Of a stretch of 64,000 nt of DNA, positions 61,879-64,000 are shown piece after piece. The notes below the pieces were generated by a model, which saw nothing but the letters and a program-made list of their open reading frames with translations, was not told the DNA's origin and made no database searches. Position 1 is the first letter of the stretch. The number at the start of each line of letters is the position of its first letter. Source of the DNA: an uncultured Muribaculum sp. (GTDB taxonomy: Bacteria; Bacteroidota; Bacteroidia; Bacteroidales; Muribaculaceae); assembly GCF_910583865.1 (NCBI RefSeq), contig NZ_CAJTYX010000005.1, positions 1 to 64,000 on the forward strand, given 5' to 3'. The translations under genes and the position numbers were made by a program.

Positions 61879-62286
61879 ATGGCTTACAAGATTGAACAAG
61901 TGGAGGGCATAGGCGAATCTTATGCCGCCAAACTAAGGGAAGCGGGTATCGCCACCACCGATGACCTGCTCACGAAATGTGCCACACGCAGCGGACGTGA
62001 AAAAACAGCCGAAGCTACGGGCATCAATCCGAAACTAATCCTCAAATGGACCAACCATGCCGACCTTTTCCGCATCAAAGGTGTAGCCGGTCAATTCGCC
62101 GAACTGCTTGAAGCGGCAGGCGTCGACACCGTGAAGGAACTACGGCATCGTGTGGCCGAAAATCTCCAGCCAAAGCTGGTAGAGATAAACGACAAGAAGA
62201 ATCTGTGCAATCGTGTGCCGTCAGTCGCCGAAATTCAGCGCATGATCGACCAGGCCAAGGAACTTGATGCGATAATCACCTACTGA
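61879..62286 (+). CDS. DUF4332-domain protein
   Basis: A 135-residue cytoplasmic protein with two helix-hairpin-helix-like repeats (VEGIGESYAAKLREAGI and IKGVAGQFAELLEAAGV), the DUF4332 pattern, typically nucleic-acid-binding helices. The ATG at 61879 (MAYKIEQVEGIG) is chosen; the frame opens earlier at 61846 with a sequence unlike the family. Divergent from ypfJ. A strong terminator follows. Confidence 0.85.
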   Translation: MAYKIEQVEGIGESYAAKLREAGIATTDDLLTKCATRSGREKTAEATGINPKLILKWTNHADLFRIKGVAGQFAELLEAAGVDTVKELRHRVAENLQPKLVEINDKKNLCNRVPSVAEIQRMIDQAKELDAIITY

Positions 62287-62328
62287 CCGGTCCTCAGTCC
62301 ACAATCGCAGGTCCGATAAAGACATATC

Positions 62329-62371
62329 GTCGGAGAACGCCTTTAAACGTGTTCTCCGACGTTGATTTTTT
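62329..62371 (+). terminator. Terminator after the DUF4332 gene
   Basis: A 10-bp perfect stem (GTCGGAGAAC with GTTCTCCGAC) around 12 nt is followed by six T after GTTGA. Confidence 0.88.
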
Positions 62372-62390
62372 GTAAAACGATACACCCGCC

Positions 62391-62520
62391 CGGCAAAGCC
62401 CGAATAAATTTGGCTTTGCGCTCGGCTTATCCGTATCTTTGGCTACGCCTTAGATACTCACGCTCGGCAAAGCCCAAATAAATTTGGCTTTGCGCTCGGC
62501 TTATTCGTATCTTTGCACCG
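62391..62520 (+). repeat. Tandem hairpin-promoter repeat, copy B (plus orientation)
   Basis: Two tandem promoter units, each with a CAAAGCC...AAATTTGGCTTTG inverted repeat, TTTG at -33 (62409-62412; 62483-62486), a 21-bp spacer CTCGGCTTAT(C/T)CG-type, and TATCTTTG (62434-62441; 62508-62515). They are joined by TTAGATACTCACGCTCGG. It matches 20396-20535 in layout and most of its sequence. The second unit drives the phosphatase gene, 29 bp upstream of its ATG. Confidence 0.85.
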
Positions 62521-62544
62521 GATATTTATCACAATCTATTAATA

Positions 62545-63072
62545 ATGGCCAACAACAAGCTTGACAACCTGCGCGTCCGTATTTCCGGCAATCATCCCGT
62601 AAAAATACTGTTCGTGTGCCTCGGCAACATCTGCCGCTCTCCGGCCGCCGAAGGTGTGCTGTGTGCAATCGTCAATGAACATAATGCGTCAGCCAACTGG
62701 GAAATAGACTCGGCAGGGACATATGGCGGACATGCCGGACAGTTGCCTGACCAACGTATGCGTGTGCATGCGCGCAGACGCGGATATGATCTGACACACC
62801 GTGCCCGCCGATTCAGGCCTGCGGATTTCGATGATTTCGATATCATAATAGCCATGGACGGCTCAAACGAGCGCGACCTCAGGGATATGGCTCGCACTAC
62901 ATCGGACCTCGACAAGATTGTCCCGATGATAGATTTCGTGAGGATGGCCACACGCTACGACCATGTGCCGGATCCATATTACGAGGGAGCCGAAGGATTC
63001 GAACTTGTTCTCGATCTCCTTGAGGACGGATGCCGCAATATATTCGAGGTGCTCGACCCCTCCGTACAATAA
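62545..63072 (+). CDS. Low-molecular-weight protein tyrosine phosphatase
   Basis: Cytoplasmic phosphatase of 175 residues. The P-loop C25-LGNIC-R31 (CX5R) is intact in LFVCLGNICRSPAAEGV, and the general acid D143 is in DPYYEG near the C-terminus. In bacteria such enzymes often pair with a tyrosine kinase of capsule synthesis, but none is encoded here. It is expressed from the tandem repeat promoters. The MATE gene follows after 45 bp with its own -7 box. Confidence 0.94.
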   Translation: MANNKLDNLRVRISGNHPVKILFVCLGNICRSPAAEGVLCAIVNEHNASANWEIDSAGTYGGHAGQLPDQRMRVHARRRGYDLTHRARRFRPADFDDFDIIIAMDGSNERDLRDMARTTSDLDKIVPMIDFVRMATRYDHVPDPYYEGAEGFELVLDLLEDGCRNIFEVLDPSVQ

Positions 63073-63095
63073 TGAACCGGTTTTCAGCATAATCA

Positions 63096-63103
63096 TATCT
63101 TTA
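63096..63103 (+). promoter_or_regulatory. -7 box before the MATE gene
   Basis: TATCTTTA, one base off the consensus, lies 14 bp before the ATG at 63118. Confidence 0.4.
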
Positions 63104-63117
63104 TAAAGTATAATTAT

Positions 63118-64000
63118 ATGGTCGAGAGAGAAGAACATCGGTCAATTTCAGATCTTTCCACACGCCCTATCGGCAGACTCCTGTGGGAATACAGCATGCC
63201 TGCCATCGTGGGAATGGTAGTGATGTCGCTATACAACGTGATCGACCGTATATTCATAGGCCGTGGAGTAGGAGCGGAAGCCATTGCCGGACTCGCCATA
63301 ACGTTCCCCGTGATGAACATAAGCGCGGCGATAGGCGTGCTCATAGGCGCGGGTGCTGCGGCCAGAGTGTCGATAATGCTCGGCCAGCGTGACCGTCGCG
63401 GGGCCGAGGAAGTATTGGGCAATTCGACGGTGCTGATTCTCGTCAATGCCGTAATCTACCTGACCCTGTTCGCCATATTCCTCGACGACATTCTGCGACT
63501 GTTCGGAGCCTCTGACGCCACGCTCCCATATGCCCGTGACTTCATGGCATGGATACTCCCCGGCATGCTGGTGATGAACGTGATGTACTCGCTTAACAAT
63601 GTCATGCGCGCCACCGGCTATCCACGCATGGCAATGGTCACGATGTTCATAGGAGCGGGATGCAACGTAGTGCTTGCGCCCATATTCATATTCCTGCTTG
63701 ACATGGGCATAAAAGGAGCAGCCATAGCCACCGACCTGTCTATGACCGTCGGGATGATTTTCGTGCTCGCACACTTCTTCAACAAGAAATCGACCGTACA
63801 TTTCCGCCGTGGCATCTACCGGCTACGGTGGCGCATCGTTGTCGGCATCATAGGCATCGGCGCTGCACCGAGCATAATAAACGCCGCCTCGTGTGCCATC
63901 AACATACTCATCAACCGCACGCTCGTGGAGATGGGCGGTGACCTCGCCGTCGGAGCGGCGGGAATATTCTCCACCTATACCTCCCTGCTGTGCATGGTAG
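63118..64000 (+). CDS. MATE-family efflux transporter (3' end outside window)
   Basis: Start of a multidrug and toxic compound extrusion transporter; 294 residues are seen and the frame is open to the window end. It begins MVEREEHRSISDLSTRPIGR, then the first helices with PAIVGMVVMSLYNVIDRIFIG, AGLAITFPVMNISAAIG, GAGAAARVSIMLG and NNVMRATGYPRMAM, all MATE signatures. Substrate is unknown; sodium or proton can drive the family. About 60-65% of the usual 450 residues is present. Confidence 0.93.
   Translation, partial: MVEREEHRSISDLSTRPIGRLLWEYSMPAIVGMVVMSLYNVIDRIFIGRGVGAEAIAGLAITFPVMNISAAIGVLIGAGAAARVSIMLGQRDRRGAEEVLGNSTVLILVNAVIYLTLFAIFLDDILRLFGASDATLPYARDFMAWILPGMLVMNVMYSLNNVMRATGYPRMAMVTMFIGAGCNVVLAPIFIFLLDMGIKGAAIATDLSMTVGMIFVLAHFFNKKSTVHFRRGIYRLRWRIVVGIIGIGAAPSIINAASCAINILINRTLVEMGGDLAVGAAGIFSTYTSLLCMV

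Overview
The window looks like a chromosomal segment of a gut Bacteroidales, most likely a Muribaculaceae member. The reasons are a six-subunit Na+-NQR operon, DUF2520/KdsC/Maf genes, an HU-CCDC81/SPOR protein, an ECF sigma/FecR pair next to glycoside hydrolases, several C-terminal sorting-like tails, and promoters of the Bacteroidetes type (TTTG near -33, TAnnTTTG near -7). Coding DNA is moderately GC-rich, except for one clearly AT-richer island (about 29.4-32.0 kb). Placement below order level is inference.

Layout. 1-2.6 kb (minus): the 5' part of an ExbB/MotA-type proton channel gene and a K+/H+ antiporter. 2.8-8.7 kb (plus): nqrABCDEF, closed by a strong terminator. 8.9-11.1 kb (plus): a small acidic protein, an OmpA-like protein and a TlpA-like thioredoxin lipoprotein. 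11.0-14.8 kb (minus): VanZ-like protein, NUDIX hydrolase, radical SAM protein, chorismate synthase, YbaK-type Cys-tRNA(Pro) deacylase and tRNA-Cys. 15.1-19.5 kb (plus): a GH97 / GH88 / secreted alpha/beta-hydrolase operon ending in a 60-bp perfect palindrome. 19.6-26.7 kb: an M48 protease (minus), then plus-strand housekeeping genes (ribosomal protein L25, Pth, an S4 RNA-binding protein, SprT-like, HU-CCDC81/SPOR, nitroreductase, DUF2520, KdsC). 26.8-32.0 kb: a GH84 hexosaminidase, a HAD phosphatase and two MntA/HepT (MNT-HEPN) toxin-antitoxin pairs, sitting between kdsC and maf.

32.9-52.1 kb (minus) is a large glycan-degradation locus read from an ECF sigma factor: sigma, FecR anti-sigma, DUF4832 protein, secreted FAD oxidoreductase, GH36-like enzyme, GH2, an SGNH-GH3 fusion, GH3, a secreted adhesin-like protein and a second GH2. 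No SusC/SusD pair is present. Divergently lies an AGCS amino-acid symporter (52.4-53.8 kb), followed by a three-gene cassette of small secreted proteins (54.0-56.4 kb). A 1406-residue multi-domain secreted protein (minus), a YpfJ-type metallopeptidase (minus), a DUF4332 protein, a low-molecular-weight tyrosine phosphatase and the start of a MATE transporter finish the window.

How the parts work together: Na+-NQR supplies a sodium gradient that the AGCS symporter can use, and the MATE transporter may use sodium or protons. The two glycan loci and GH84 point to breakdown of complex beta-linked, uronic-acid-containing and N-acetylglucosamine-containing glycans. The most unusual sequence structures are a tandem hairpin-promoter repeat found at two distant loci (20.4 and 62.4 kb) and a 205-bp promoter-plus-N-terminus cassette shared almost perfectly by two otherwise different MntA genes.
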